From: Neoroseomonas lacus
GTDB taxonomy: Bacteria; Pseudomonadota; Alphaproteobacteria; Acetobacterales; Acetobacteraceae
Length of the DNA: 64,000 nucleotides
Assembly (NCBI RefSeq): GCF_014644535.1
Contig: NZ_BMKW01000012.1
Span: 178,210-242,209 of the forward strand
Direction of reading: 5' to 3'
Shown: positions 8,997 through 18,992 of the stretch, piece by piece
Position numbering within the stretch: the stretch's first letter is position 1
How the letters are laid out: the number at the start of each line of letters is the position of its first letter
Notes under the pieces: generated by a model
Databases searched by the model: none
The model's input: only the letters and a program-made list of their open reading frames with translations
What the model was told of the DNA's origin: nothing
Position numbers and translations under genes: made by a program

Positions 8997-9482
8997 TCAC
9001 CACGGCATCGTCAGTAAGCCGTCGGGCAATGGCACTCGAAGCAATCTAAAGAAGATGAGATGCACGAAGGGCGGAGCAAGCAGCACGGTGCCGATCGTCA
9101 TCGGCCATGTCGCGCCGAGGGCGCGCGCCGAGATCAGCAGGATGATCGCGGCGGTCAGCAGGAAGCCGAGCGCATTGGCGACGAGCACGTAGAAGATCAG
9201 CAGCACCGGCGGCAGGAAGGCGGCTAGCCATCCCATGCGTCCGAGATGCTGCGCGAGGCCAGGGGCCTGGTCGTCCTCCTCGGATTCCGCAGCTTCGAAG
9301 CTATGGCCAATGCCGGCGGCAATCATGATCCCGCAAAGAACGAGGCCAGCGCCGATCACCATGGGGAAGGCCGCCGGGCCGACATCCTGCCCCGGCACCG
9401 CCGGGAGCAGTGACCCCCCCCAGAAGGCCAGCGAGCCGAGTAGGGCCAGGAACAGACCGGTCACGCGGTCCGACAGATGCAT
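8997..9482 (-). CDS. tctB: Tripartite tricarboxylate transporter, small membrane subunit TctB
   Basis: This 161-residue protein has four predicted membrane helices (near 8-26, 36-55, 85-107 and 112-145) and the TctB-type opening DRVTGLFLALLGSLAFWGG. It is the small membrane partner of TctA. A poorly conserved acidic linker (EAAESEEDDQAPG) lies between helices 2 and 3. It is the first gene of the tctB-tctA-tctC operon and stops 4 nt before the tctA start. The 250-nt spacer to the divergent ThDP-enzyme operon must hold the promoters of both units. Confidence 0.88.
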   Translation of the reverse strand: MHLSDRVTGLFLALLGSLAFWGGSLLPAVPGQDVGPAAFPMVIGAGLVLCGIMIAAGIGHSFEAAESEEDDQAPGLAQHLGRMGWLAAFLPPVLLIFYVLVANALGFLLTAAIILLISARALGATWPMTIGTVLLAPPFVHLIFFRLLRVPLPDGLLTMPW

Positions 9483-9732
9483 CTTGTCACGTCTCCCCTG
9501 CGCGGCTTTGCCGCGTCGCCCGGCAGGCTAAACGATGGTGTGGCGCGGCGGCTAGGCCGCGCGAGGAGATCAGCCCATCAAAACGTGAAGCGGCGACTGC
9601 CTCGCGCTGGTCCGCGAAAGCCTGCCTGTGGCTTGGGCAATGTCCATCCAGGGGTTGCCGACGGGACGGGCCGGTGTCTAGGCTGCCATAGCAGTCGGGC
9701 CGCCAGAGCACCGATAACGAGGAAACGACACG

Positions 9733-11361
9733 ATGAAGCTGGGCGCCGCCATCGCCGAGATCATGAAGCGCGAGGGTATCCATATCCTCACGGGCTATCC
9801 GGTGAACCACCTGATCGAACATGCGGCTGAGATCGACATCCGTCCGATCATGGTGCGCCAGGAACGCATTGGCCTGCATATGGCCGATGCCATCAGTCGC
9901 GTCACCTCCGGCCGGCAGATCGGCGCATTCTGCATGCAGCACGGGCCGGGTTCGGAGAACGCCTACGGCGGCGTCGCGCAATGCTATGGGGAGAGCATCC
10001 CGGTGCTGGTGCTGCCGATGGGGTATCCGCGGCGGATCGCCAACGTCGACCCGAACTTCAATTCGTCGATCCAGATGCGCGGGATCACGAAATCGGCAGA
10101 GCCGATCACCTCGGCGGCCGAGGTGCCGAATATCCTGCGCCGAGCCTTCTCGCGCCTGCGAAATGGCCGCGGCGGTCCCGTACTGGTCGAGATTCCGACC
10201 GACATGTGGAACGAGGAGGTGCCGGAGCCGCTGCTTTATGCGCCCGTCATCGCCACACGCTACGGGCCCGACCCGGCCGATGTGACGCGCGCGGCGGCGA
10301 TGCTGGCGGGGGCGAAGCGGCCGGTGATCTATGCCGGCACCGGCATCCATTGGGCGCGCGCCTGGCCGCAGCTCAAGGCCCTCGCGGAATTGCTGGCAGC
10401 GCCGGTGACGACGAGCCTCGGGGGCAAGTCGTCTTTCCCGGAGGATCATCCGCTCGCGCTCGGCTCGGGTGGGCTCGCGATCCCGAAGCCGGTACGGCAT
10501 TTCCTCAACAATGCCGATGTGATCTTCGGCGTCGGGTGCTCCTTCACCGAGACCAATTTCGGCGTGAAGATGCCGGCGGGGAAGAAGATCATCCATGCGA
10601 CGCTCGACCCCGACCATTTGAACAAGGACATCGCCTGCGATATCGGGCTGGTGGGCGATGCGGCCTTGGCGCTCGATGCGCTGATCGCAGCGTTGAAGGA
10701 CCGGGTCGGCGCGCCGCGCGATGCCGGGCCGGTGGCCGCCGAGATCCGGCAGCACCGCGAGGAATGGCTCGCCACCTGGGCGGCCAAGACGGACAGCGAT
10801 GCGGAACCGCTCAACCCCTATCGCGTGATCCGCGACCTGTGGCGCACCGTCGATGTCGACAACACCATCATCACCCATGATGCCGGCAGCCCGCGCGACC
10901 AGCTCTCGCCCTTCTGGGTGGCGCGCACGCCGCTGTCGTATCTCGGCTGGGGCAAGACGACGCAGCTTGGCTACGGGCTGGGATTGGCGATGGGGGCGAA
11001 GCTCGCCGCCCCGGACAAGCTCTGCATCAATGTGTGGGGTGATGCGGCGATCGGTTTCACCGGCATGGATTTCGAGACGGCGGTGCGCGAGCGCATCCCC
11101 ATCCTGTCCATCCTGCTGAACAACTTCTCCATGGCGATCGAGCTGAAGGTCATGCCGGTCAGCACGGAAAAGTATCGCTCGACCGACATTTCGGGCGATT
11201 ATGCTGCCATGGCGCGCGCCTTCGGCGGCTATGGTGAACGGGTGACGACGGTGGCGGAGATCATTCCCGCCATCCGGCGCGGCATCGAGCAGACGCGGAA
11301 CGGCACGCCCGCACTGCTGGAATTCATCACGTCCAAGGAGACCGCTGTGTCCCGCCTGTAG
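9733..11361 (+). CDS. Thiamine diphosphate-dependent enzyme, acetolactate-synthase-like
   Basis: This 542-residue protein has the three-domain layout of ThDP decarboxylases and carboligases: an N-terminal pyrimidine-binding domain with the catalytic Glu in MVRQERIGLHMADA, a central domain, and a C-terminal diphosphate-binding domain. The cofactor motif is present as GDA...LLNN with about 25 residues between. The usual GDG is GDA here, a change seen in some relatives. It is divergent from tctBAC and heads a seven-gene operon with a sugar-type ABC importer, a D-2-hydroxyacid dehydrogenase and DUF3830. True acetolactate synthase is unlikely in this context (no small subunit). A decarboxylase or lyase acting on a transported 2-oxo or 2-hydroxy acid is a better guess. 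Confidence 0.85.
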   Translation: MKLGAAIAEIMKREGIHILTGYPVNHLIEHAAEIDIRPIMVRQERIGLHMADAISRVTSGRQIGAFCMQHGPGSENAYGGVAQCYGESIPVLVLPMGYPRRIANVDPNFNSSIQMRGITKSAEPITSAAEVPNILRRAFSRLRNGRGGPVLVEIPTDMWNEEVPEPLLYAPVIATRYGPDPADVTRAAAMLAGAKRPVIYAGTGIHWARAWPQLKALAELLAAPVTTSLGGKSSFPEDHPLALGSGGLAIPKPVRHFLNNADVIFGVGCSFTETNFGVKMPAGKKIIHATLDPDHLNKDIACDIGLVGDAALALDALIAALKDRVGAPRDAGPVAAEIRQHREEWLATWAAKTDSDAEPLNPYRVIRDLWRTVDVDNTIITHDAGSPRDQLSPFWVARTPLSYLGWGKTTQLGYGLGLAMGAKLAAPDKLCINVWGDAAIGFTGMDFETAVRERIPILSILLNNFSMAIELKVMPVSTEKYRSTDISGDYAAMARAFGGYGERVTTVAEIIPAIRRGIEQTRNGTPALLEFITSKETAVSRL

Positions 11362-11418
11362 AGCGGAGCGGCGCGAGGCGGGGGAAAACAATCCCGCCCG
11401 GCACGAATGGGAGGCTGA

Positions 11419-12465
<1,047 letters not shown>

Positions 12466-12491
12466 AGCAACAGGAACGGGAGGAAACAATC

Positions 12492-13832
12492 ATGAACAAT
12501 TTGACCCGCCGCATGGCACTCGGGCTTGCCGGATCGACGATCGCCGCCGCGGCGATGCAGGGCGGCGAGGCGTGGGCGCAGGCTGCGCCAGCCATTCCAA
12601 CCAGCCCCGCGACGATGCCGAGACTGCCGATTGAAGCGAATGCGGAACTGCGCCTGATCCGCCCCTCGCGCTTCGTGCCGCCCGACGAGGTGATCTTCCG
12701 CGAAAGCCTGGCGAAATTCACCCAGGCGACCGGCGTAAAGGTCACGGCCGATTTCGTCGGCTGGGAGGATATCGGGTCCCAGACGGCGGTTACCGCCAAT
12801 ACCGGTGCCGGTCCCGACATCGTCGTGGGCTTCGGCCAGAGCCCGCACATTTACGCCGACAAGGTCATCGAACTGACCGACATCGCGGAGTATCTCGGGA
12901 CGAAATACGGCGGCTGGATGTTCCTGGGCGAGAAGTACGGCAAGAAGAACGGTACCAACAACTGGATCGGCCTGCCGATGGGCGGCTCGACCGGCCCGAT
13001 CGTGTATCGCAAGTCGGCAGTGACTGAGGCTGGTTTCAGCGAGGTGCCGCAGGACCATGCGGGCTTCCTGAACTTGATGAAGGCGATGAAGCGCATCAAC
13101 AAGCCCGGTGGCTTCGCGCTCGGCAATGCGGTGGGTGACGGCAACGGCACAGCGAACTGGCTGCTGTGGTCGCATGGCGGCCGCATGGTCGACGAGGAGG
13201 GCAAGGTTGCGATCAACAGCCCGGAGGCCCTGGCGTCGCTGAACTACATGAAGGAGTTGTATCCGACCTTCGTCGACGGCACGCTGTCCTGGCTCGATCC
13301 GTCGAACAACCGGGCCTTCCTGGCGCAGCAGGTCTTCCTGACGCCGAATGGCGTTTCGCTGTACTTCGCGGCGAAGAACGACCCGGCGACGCAGGCGATC
13401 GCACTGGACATCGAACATGCGCCGATGCCGCGCGGTGTCGCGGCATCGACGCCGCAGTCGGCGACGATCCTGAATGCGATGGTGTTCAAGCACACGCGCT
13501 TCCCGAATGCCGCCAAGGCGCTGCTCGCCTTCATGATGGAATCCGACCAGTACGACCGCTGGCTGACGGGCTGCCTCGGCTACTGGTCGCATCCGCTCAA
13601 GGCCTACAGCAGCAGCGCCGTGTGGACGTCCGATCCGAAGATCGCTGTCTACAAGGAAGGCATGAACCATCGCTTCTGGAGCGGCTACAGCGGGCCGATC
13701 AGCCAGGCCGCAGGCACCGTCGAGTCCGAATACATCATGGTTCAGATGTATTCCTCGGTGGCCTCCGGCCAGGCGACGCCGCAGGAGGCGATCCGCAACG
13801 CCGAACGCCGCATCCGTCGCTACTACCGCTGA
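12492..13832 (+). CDS. ABC importer extracellular solute-binding protein (sugar type, family 1)
   Basis: This 446-residue exported protein has a signal with a twin-Arg-like start (NLTRRMALGLAGSTIAAAAM) and an Ala-rich cleavage region near AQAAPA. The mature part shows the family 1 pattern: an early strand (ELRLIRPSRFVPPDEV), GPDIVVGFGQSPHIYADKVIELTDI, and late segments with aromatic residues that could stack on a sugar ring (YWSHPLKAY, NHRFWSGYSGP). It would deliver solute to the two permeases that follow. A strong hairpin (13846-13874) separates it from the permease genes and may let it be made in excess. The ligand is unknown; a polyol or sugar acid would fit the operon. Confidence 0.9.
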   Translation: MNNLTRRMALGLAGSTIAAAAMQGGEAWAQAAPAIPTSPATMPRLPIEANAELRLIRPSRFVPPDEVIFRESLAKFTQATGVKVTADFVGWEDIGSQTAVTANTGAGPDIVVGFGQSPHIYADKVIELTDIAEYLGTKYGGWMFLGEKYGKKNGTNNWIGLPMGGSTGPIVYRKSAVTEAGFSEVPQDHAGFLNLMKAMKRINKPGGFALGNAVGDGNGTANWLLWSHGGRMVDEEGKVAINSPEALASLNYMKELYPTFVDGTLSWLDPSNNRAFLAQQVFLTPNGVSLYFAAKNDPATQAIALDIEHAPMPRGVAASTPQSATILNAMVFKHTRFPNAAKALLAFMMESDQYDRWLTGCLGYWSHPLKAYSSSAVWTSDPKIAVYKEGMNHRFWSGYSGPISQAAGTVESEYIMVQMYSSVASGQATPQEAIRNAERRIRRYYR

Positions 13833-13845
13833 TCATCTGACATCC

Positions 13846-13874
13846 GCGTGCCGCCGGGCGGTTCGGCGGCACGC
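13846..13874 (+). terminator. Intercistronic stem-loop after the binding-protein gene
   Basis: A perfect 11-bp stem (GCGTGCCGCCG and CGGCGGCACGC, 7-nt loop) starts 13 nt after the binding-protein stop and ends 20 nt before the first permease ATG. Such hairpins often stabilise the upstream transcript or attenuate the downstream genes. No U tract follows, so full termination is unlikely. Confidence 0.6.
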
Positions 13875-13893
13875 ATCGAGGCGGGAGGGCATC

Positions 13894-14850
13894 ATGTCCG
13901 TCACAGCGATCGATACCTGGGCCAGGCCACGGCAGCGGCAAGGTGCGCTGGCGCGGCTGTTCGACTGGAAGCCCTTCCTGGTCTTCATCTGCCTGCTGCC
14001 GGCGGTCGGGCTGCTGCTGGTCTTCCTGACCTATCCACTTGGCCTGGGCATCTGGCTGTCCTTCACCGACACCACGATCGGCCGTGCCGGGCAGTGGGTC
14101 GGGTTGGAGAATTTCCAGTACCTGTTCGAAGAACCGATCTTCTGGAACGCCGTCTTCTACAGCGTCTTCTACACGGCGGTGGCGACGGTTGGGAAGTTCG
14201 GGCTCGGGCTATGGCTGGCGCTACTTCTGAACAACCACCTGCCGTTCAAGAGCATCCTGCGCGCCATCGTCCTACTGCCCTGGATCGTGCCGACGGTCCT
14301 CTCTGCCATTGCGTTCTGGTTCATCTACGACACGCAGTTTTCCATCATTTCCTACCTGCTGGTCGAGGTGCTGCATGTGCGCGAGACCAACATCAACTTC
14401 CTCGGCGAGCCATGGAATGCACGCTGGTCACTGATCGCGGCGAATATTTGGCGTGGCATCCCCTTCGTCGCCATCTCGCTGCTGGCGGGGCTACAGACCA
14501 TCTCACCCTCGCTCTACGAGGCGGCGCTGCTCGATGGCGCATCGCCGGGGCAGCGGTTCCGCTACATCACCTTTCCGATGCTGCTGCCGATCCTGGCGAT
14601 CGTGATGACCTTCTCGATCATCTTCACCTTCACCGACTTCCAGCTGGTCTATGCGATCACGCGCGGCGGGCCGGTGAATTCCACACAGATCATGGCGACA
14701 CTCGCCTTCCAACGCGGCATCCCCGGCGGGCAGCTGGGCGAAGGCGCCGCGATCGCTGTCTCGATGATCCCCTTCCTCGTCTTCGCCACCCTGTTCAGCT
14801 ACTTCGCTCTCGCGCGGCGCAAGTGGCAGCAGGGCGAGTCGAACGACTAA
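13894..14850 (+). CDS. ABC importer permease, MalF/UgpA type
   Basis: This 318-residue protein has six to seven membrane helices. The EAA loop that contacts the ATPase is visible as EAALLDGASPGQRFRYITFPML, near residues 209-230. It has the N-terminal WKPFLVFICLLPAVGLL helix typical of MalF-like subunits. It pairs with the next gene to form the membrane channel. GGGAGG lies upstream of the ATG at 13894. The first 20 residues are polar and cytoplasmic. Confidence 0.93.
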   Translation: MSVTAIDTWARPRQRQGALARLFDWKPFLVFICLLPAVGLLLVFLTYPLGLGIWLSFTDTTIGRAGQWVGLENFQYLFEEPIFWNAVFYSVFYTAVATVGKFGLGLWLALLLNNHLPFKSILRAIVLLPWIVPTVLSAIAFWFIYDTQFSIISYLLVEVLHVRETNINFLGEPWNARWSLIAANIWRGIPFVAISLLAGLQTISPSLYEAALLDGASPGQRFRYITFPMLLPILAIVMTFSIIFTFTDFQLVYAITRGGPVNSTQIMATLAFQRGIPGGQLGEGAAIAVSMIPFLVFATLFSYFALARRKWQQGESND

Positions 14851-14869
14851 CCGAGCGACGGAGCACCCC

Positions 14870-15766
14870 ATGAGCGAAGCCGCCGCCGAGACCAAGCATT
14901 CGGCCACCGACACCTCGGAGATGCTGAGCTGGGACAGCAAGGCACGACGCGTCGTCGTGCTCTACCTGCCGCTGCTCTGCTTCCTGATCATCTTGCTGTT
15001 TCCGTTCTACTGGATGGCGATGACGTCGTTCAAACCGAACGCGGAGCTTTACGACCTCGAGAATCACAACCCGTTCTGGATCTCGTCGCCGACGCTCTCG
15101 CACATTTATCATCTGCTCTTCGAGACGGCCTATCCGCATTGGCTGTGGACGACGATGAAGGTGGCGGTCGCCTCCACGTTCCTCTCGCTGTTCGCCAGCA
15201 CGCTGGCGGCCTATGCGATCCAGCGGCTGCGCTTCCGCGGCAGCCAGTATGTCGGGCTCGGCATCTACCTCGCCTACCTGGTGCCGCAGTCGATCCTATT
15301 CATCCCGCTGGCGACAATGGTGTTCCAGCTCGGCCTGTTCGACAGCCCGCTGGCGCTGATCCTGGTCTATCCGACCTTCCTTGTGCCCTTCTGCACCTGG
15401 TTGCTGATCGGCTATTTCAAGTCGATCCCGTATGAGCTTGAGGAATGCGCACTGATCGATGGCGCGACGAGGCTGCAGATCCTGCGCCAGATCACCCTGC
15501 CGCTCGCGGTGCCGGGGCTGATCAGCGCGGGCATCTTCTCCTTCACGCTGTCGTGGAACGAGTTCATCTACGCGCTCGCTTTCATCCAGAGCAGCGAGAA
15601 CAAGACCGTCTCGGTCGCCATCCTCACCGAGCTCGTCACCGGCGACGTGTACCAGTGGGGCGCGTTAATGGCCGGCGCGCTGCTCGGCTCGCTGCCGGTC
15701 GCGATCTTCTATTCCTTCTTCGTCGACTACTACGTCTCCTCCCTCACCGGTGCGGTGAAGGAATGA
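14870..15766 (+). CDS. ABC importer permease, MalG/UgpE type
   Basis: The 298-residue product has a polar N-terminus (about 30 residues) and then six helices. The coupling EAA loop reads LEECALIDGATRLQILRQIT near residues 190-209, and the MalG-type start FPFYWMAMTSFKPNAEL is clear. It forms the heterodimeric channel with the preceding MalF-like subunit; the two genes are 19 nt apart. The C-terminus ends in YYVSSLTGAVKE, typical for MalG-like proteins. It completes the importer made of the genes at 11.4, 12.5, 13.9 and 14.9 kb. Confidence 0.93.
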   Translation: MSEAAAETKHSATDTSEMLSWDSKARRVVVLYLPLLCFLIILLFPFYWMAMTSFKPNAELYDLENHNPFWISSPTLSHIYHLLFETAYPHWLWTTMKVAVASTFLSLFASTLAAYAIQRLRFRGSQYVGLGIYLAYLVPQSILFIPLATMVFQLGLFDSPLALILVYPTFLVPFCTWLLIGYFKSIPYELEECALIDGATRLQILRQITLPLAVPGLISAGIFSFTLSWNEFIYALAFIQSSENKTVSVAILTELVTGDVYQWGALMAGALLGSLPVAIFYSFFVDYYVSSLTGAVKE

Positions 15767-15793
15767 GGCGGCTTTCCTGACAGGAGAACCATT

Positions 15794-16837
15794 TTGGCGA
15801 CCTATACGATCCTGACGCCCGCCGGCGCGTCCTTCACCACCGCGGGCGGCGGCTACGAGTACGAGATGGAGGCGCTGGAAGGGCTCGGCGCCGAGATCGT
15901 CGAATGCCCGGCGACGGAGGAGGGCTTCATCGCCGCGGCCTCTGGTGCGGATGCCGTCTATGCGAAGGGCATGAAGTTCAGCGCAGCGATGATCGGTGCG
16001 TTGGTCAAGTGCCGCCACATCGCGCTCGGCACCGTCGGCGTAGACTATGTCGATGTCGCGGCGGCGACGGCCAGGGGCATCCCGGTGACCAATTGCCCGG
16101 ACACCTTCATCGAGGAAGTCGCCGACCACGCGATGATGCTGCTGCTGGCGACACATCGCCGCTGCATCGAACAGGATCGCATGGTGCGCGAGGGCCGCTG
16201 GGCGGAAGGCCGCCCACAGTTGCTGACGGTGCCGCGATTGATGGGCCAGACGCTCGGCTTCATCGGCTTCGGCCGTGTTGCTCGCGCGACTGCCCGCCGT
16301 GCGGCGGCCTTCGGGCTGCGCATGAAGGCCTTCGACCCGTTCGTCGAGGAACTCACCCTTTCGGCGTTGGGCGTGGAACCGGCGAGCCTGTCCGAGGTGC
16401 TGTCCACGGCCGACTTCGTCTCCATGCATCTGCCGGACACCCCGGAGACGCGCGGCTTCCTGAAGGAACACCATTTCCGCCAGATGAAGAAGAACGCGCT
16501 CTTCATCACCACCGGGCGTGGCCCGACGGTGAACGAGGCCGCGCTGATCAAGGCGCTGGAGGAGAAGTGGATCGCCGGCGCCGGTCTCGACGTCTTCGAG
16601 ATCGAGCCGACCCGCCAGGACAACCCGCTGCACAGAATGCCGCATGTCATCCTCTCGCCGCACAATGCCTCGGCATCGTCTCGCTTCGACCCGGCGCGAA
16701 AGCGGCGGGTGGGGCAGGAACTGGCGCTGACCCTGCAGGGCAAGTGGCCGCTTTCCTGCGTCAACCCGACCGTGCTCTCGAAGGGCGCGCTGCGTCGCTG
16801 GCAGCCCTATTCGATGGAACGCGGCCCGAATTCCTGA
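15794..16837 (+). CDS. D-2-hydroxyacid dehydrogenase, NAD(P)-dependent
   Basis: This 347-residue enzyme belongs to the D-isomer-specific 2-hydroxyacid dehydrogenases, which interconvert 2-oxo acids and D-2-hydroxy acids. The Rossmann motif is GFIGFGRVARAT (near 155-166). The catalytic triad is recognisable as Arg in TTGRGPTVNE (the family more often has NTGRG or NVGRG), Glu in FEIEPT and His in LSPHNASAS. The start is TTG at 15794, preceded by AGGAG; no ATG fits. It lies 27 nt after the importer permease, so it probably reduces or oxidises the imported solute or its breakdown product. A strong hairpin follows. Confidence 0.9.
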   Translation: MATYTILTPAGASFTTAGGGYEYEMEALEGLGAEIVECPATEEGFIAAASGADAVYAKGMKFSAAMIGALVKCRHIALGTVGVDYVDVAAATARGIPVTNCPDTFIEEVADHAMMLLLATHRRCIEQDRMVREGRWAEGRPQLLTVPRLMGQTLGFIGFGRVARATARRAAAFGLRMKAFDPFVEELTLSALGVEPASLSEVLSTADFVSMHLPDTPETRGFLKEHHFRQMKKNALFITTGRGPTVNEAALIKALEEKWIAGAGLDVFEIEPTRQDNPLHRMPHVILSPHNASASSRFDPARKRRVGQELALTLQGKWPLSCVNPTVLSKGALRRWQPYSMERGPNS

Positions 16838-16844
16838 CCCGTCG

Positions 16845-16875
16845 GCGCGTGGGAGAAGCGTTTTCTCCCACGCGC
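16845..16875 (+). terminator. Strong hairpin after the dehydrogenase gene
   Basis: A perfect 13-bp stem (GCGCGTGGGAGAA and TTCTCCCACGCGC) with a 5-nt loop begins 7 nt after the dehydrogenase stop. The arm contains TTTTC but no U run follows. It could end the operon or attenuate the DUF3830 gene 43 nt further on. Confidence 0.7.
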
Positions 16876-16918
16876 TGAACCGCTACACCAGCCCGGCATA
16901 CCAGCAGGAGCGAACGAC

Positions 16919-17332
16919 GTGGCGGACGTGATCATCGATATCGGCGGCGAGATCTTCGAGGCGTTCTACGAAACGAAGGACGCGCCGAAGACCGTCGCCC
17001 GGTTCCGCGATTTCGTCCCCTATTCCAACCGAATCATCCATGTCCGCTGGTCGGGCGAGGCCTGCTGGATCCCGATGGGCGATTTCGACCTCGGCCTCGG
17101 CTTCGAGAACGCCACCTCCTACCCCGCCCCGGGCCAGGTCATCGTCTATCCGGGTGGCGTCAGCGAGACCGAGATCCTGGTCGCCTATGGCCCGACCTGC
17201 TTCGCTTCCAAGGCCGGCCAGCTCGCCGGCAACCATGTGCTGACCATCCGCGAGGGGCTCGACCGCCTGGCGGTGGTCGGCCGCTCGGTGCTGTGGGACG
17301 GCGCCAAGCCGATCAGCTTCCGCCCGGCCTGA
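16919..17332 (+). CDS. DUF3830 family protein (cyclophilin-like fold)
   Basis: This 137-residue protein matches the DUF3830 pattern: an early VARFRDFVPYSNRIIHVRWSGE segment, a central GFENATSYPAPGQVIVYPGG segment and a SETEILVAYGP-x-CF strand. DUF3830 has a cyclophilin-like barrel and no established function; its genes commonly occur near transporters and decarboxylase or dehydrogenase genes. The start is GTG at 16919, with CAGGAG 10 nt upstream. It is the last gene of the ThDP/ABC/dehydrogenase cluster, separated from it by a hairpin, so it may be made at a lower level. A ligand-binding or stabilising role is only a guess. Confidence 0.78.
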   Translation: MADVIIDIGGEIFEAFYETKDAPKTVARFRDFVPYSNRIIHVRWSGEACWIPMGDFDLGLGFENATSYPAPGQVIVYPGGVSETEILVAYGPTCFASKAGQLAGNHVLTIREGLDRLAVVGRSVLWDGAKPISFRPA

Positions 17333-17428
17333 CGCCTGTCTCGCCTTCCGGCCTCTGCCGATCGGCGGTAGGACCGGACCCCTGCGGTGCCTGGGCGACT
17401 CGCGCCCGGGCGAAAAGGGGGTGGCCGG

Positions 17429-18937
17429 ATGACGGTTGGTATCGAGATGGGTTCGGCGGCCTCGGGTGAGGCTGCGCGCATCGACCTCGAGGAACTGCTC
17501 TCCACCCGCCTGCTGGTGCAGGGCAATTCGGGCTCCGGCAAGTCGCATCTGCTGCGCCGCCTGCTGGAACAATCCGCTCCCTGGGTGCAGCAGGTGGTGA
17601 TCGACCCGGAAGGCGATTTCGTCACCCTCGCCGATCGGCACGGCCATATGGTGATCGACGCGGCGGATCATTCCGAGGCCGCGCTGTATCGCCATGCCGA
17701 GCTGGTGCGCCGCCATCGCGTCTCGGTGGTGCTGAACCTCGAATCGGTCGAGGTGGACGACCAGCTCCGCTGCGCCGCCGCCTTCCTCAACGGCATGTTC
17801 GAGGCCGAGCGCGACCTGTGGTCCCCCGTCATGGTGGTGGTGGACGAGGCGCAGCTTTTCGCCCCCGCCGCGGCCTCGGAGGTGTCCGACGAAGCCCGCC
17901 GCCTCGCTCTCGCGGCGATGACGAACCTGATGTGCCGCGGGCGCAAGCGGGGCCTCGCCGGCGTCATCGCGACGCAGCGCCTGGCCAAGCTCGCCAAGAA
18001 CGTCGCCGCCGAGGCGTCCAACTTCATGATGGGCCGCACCTTCCTCGACATCGACATGGCGCGCGCGGCCGACCTGCTGGGCATGGAGCGCCGCCAGGCC
18101 GAGATGTTCCGCGACCTGCCGCGTGGCACCTTCGTCGCGCTCGGCCCCGCCATGTCGCGCCGGCCCTTGCCGGTGCGCATCGGCAGCGTGGAGACGGCCA
18201 CGCGCAGCGCCGGCCCGCGCCTGGTGCCGCCACCGGACCAGGCGGCGATGGATGAGGCCCGCGCGCTAATCCTGAACGCGCCCGAACCCGAGGCCGCCCT
18301 GCCGCCGCGCCAGCGCCGCACCCCGCGCGCGCCGGCGCCCGACATGATGCAGCAACTGGCGCAATACCGCCCGCCCGCCGCGACGGAGACACCGGCCGAG
18401 CCCGCCGTCCCACCCAGCGCGGAGGAAATCGCCGAGCGCGACCGCCGCCTCGCAGCCATCCTGCGCCAGATCATGGCGGACCCGGAGGCACCGTTCCGCC
18501 CGGCGGCGGTACTGTACCAGGACTTCCTGGTCCGCTGCCGCATTCAGGAAATTGTCGGCCCGCCGATGGAATTGCCGGCCTTCCGCCGGCGATTGGCGAC
18601 CGCGCTGGCTGGCATCGATGAGGCGACGATGGAAGGCACCGACTGGCCGCTCGCCGTGGAACGGGCCGAGGCGCTGCCCGAGGATGCGCAGGGCGTCTAT
18701 CTGCTGCTGGCTCGTGCGGCGCTTGCCGGCGCGCCGTGCCCGTCGGATGCGACCATCGCGCGTGCCTATGGCAGCCGGTCGCTGGGCCGGGCGCGGCGGA
18801 TGCTCGGCTGGCTCGAGGAACGCGGTGCGATCGTGCTGCGCGCCGAACGCGCCGGGCGGCGGGCCGTGGCGCTGGTCGGGTTGGGGTGGGAGACCGCGCC
18901 GGGCGACCCGGATGCGCCGGAGGCGGATGCGGCGTGA
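17429..18937 (+). CDS. HerA-like (DUF87) ATP-binding protein
   Basis: This 502-residue protein opens with a RecA/FtsK-like ATPase of the HerA/DUF87 type: Walker A GNSGSGKSH near residues 32-40, Walker B VMVVVDEAQLF near 130-140, and a sensor region with GLAGVIATQRLAKLAK, the usual HerA motif. After about residue 300 comes a Pro/Ala-rich linker, then an unrelated C-terminal part of about 150 residues with a possible winged-helix end (SDATIARAYGSRSLGRARRMLGWLEERGA). HerA ATPases act as hexameric motors on DNA, usually with the NurA nuclease, but no NurA gene is near. The ATG at 17429 was chosen over an in-frame start 42 nt earlier. A hairpin at 18947 ends the gene. Confidence 0.8.
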   Translation: MTVGIEMGSAASGEAARIDLEELLSTRLLVQGNSGSGKSHLLRRLLEQSAPWVQQVVIDPEGDFVTLADRHGHMVIDAADHSEAALYRHAELVRRHRVSVVLNLESVEVDDQLRCAAAFLNGMFEAERDLWSPVMVVVDEAQLFAPAAASEVSDEARRLALAAMTNLMCRGRKRGLAGVIATQRLAKLAKNVAAEASNFMMGRTFLDIDMARAADLLGMERRQAEMFRDLPRGTFVALGPAMSRRPLPVRIGSVETATRSAGPRLVPPPDQAAMDEARALILNAPEPEAALPPRQRRTPRAPAPDMMQQLAQYRPPAATETPAEPAVPPSAEEIAERDRRLAAILRQIMADPEAPFRPAAVLYQDFLVRCRIQEIVGPPMELPAFRRRLATALAGIDEATMEGTDWPLAVERAEALPEDAQGVYLLLARAALAGAPCPSDATIARAYGSRSLGRARRMLGWLEERGAIVLRAERAGRRAVALVGLGWETAPGDPDAPEADAA

Positions 18938-18946
18938 CGGGAAGGC

Positions 18947-18967
18947 TGGAGGGACATCGCCCCTCCA
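18947..18967. terminator. Convergent hairpin terminator
   Basis: A 7-bp stem (TGGAGGG and CCCTCCA) with the loop ACATCGC lies between the convergent HerA and SDR genes. Its sequence is nearly the same as the hairpin at 6443-6467, with a shared CCCCTCCAAC end. Confidence 0.6.
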
Positions 18968-18992
18968 ACGACCGTCACGCCGTGTCAGTTCG

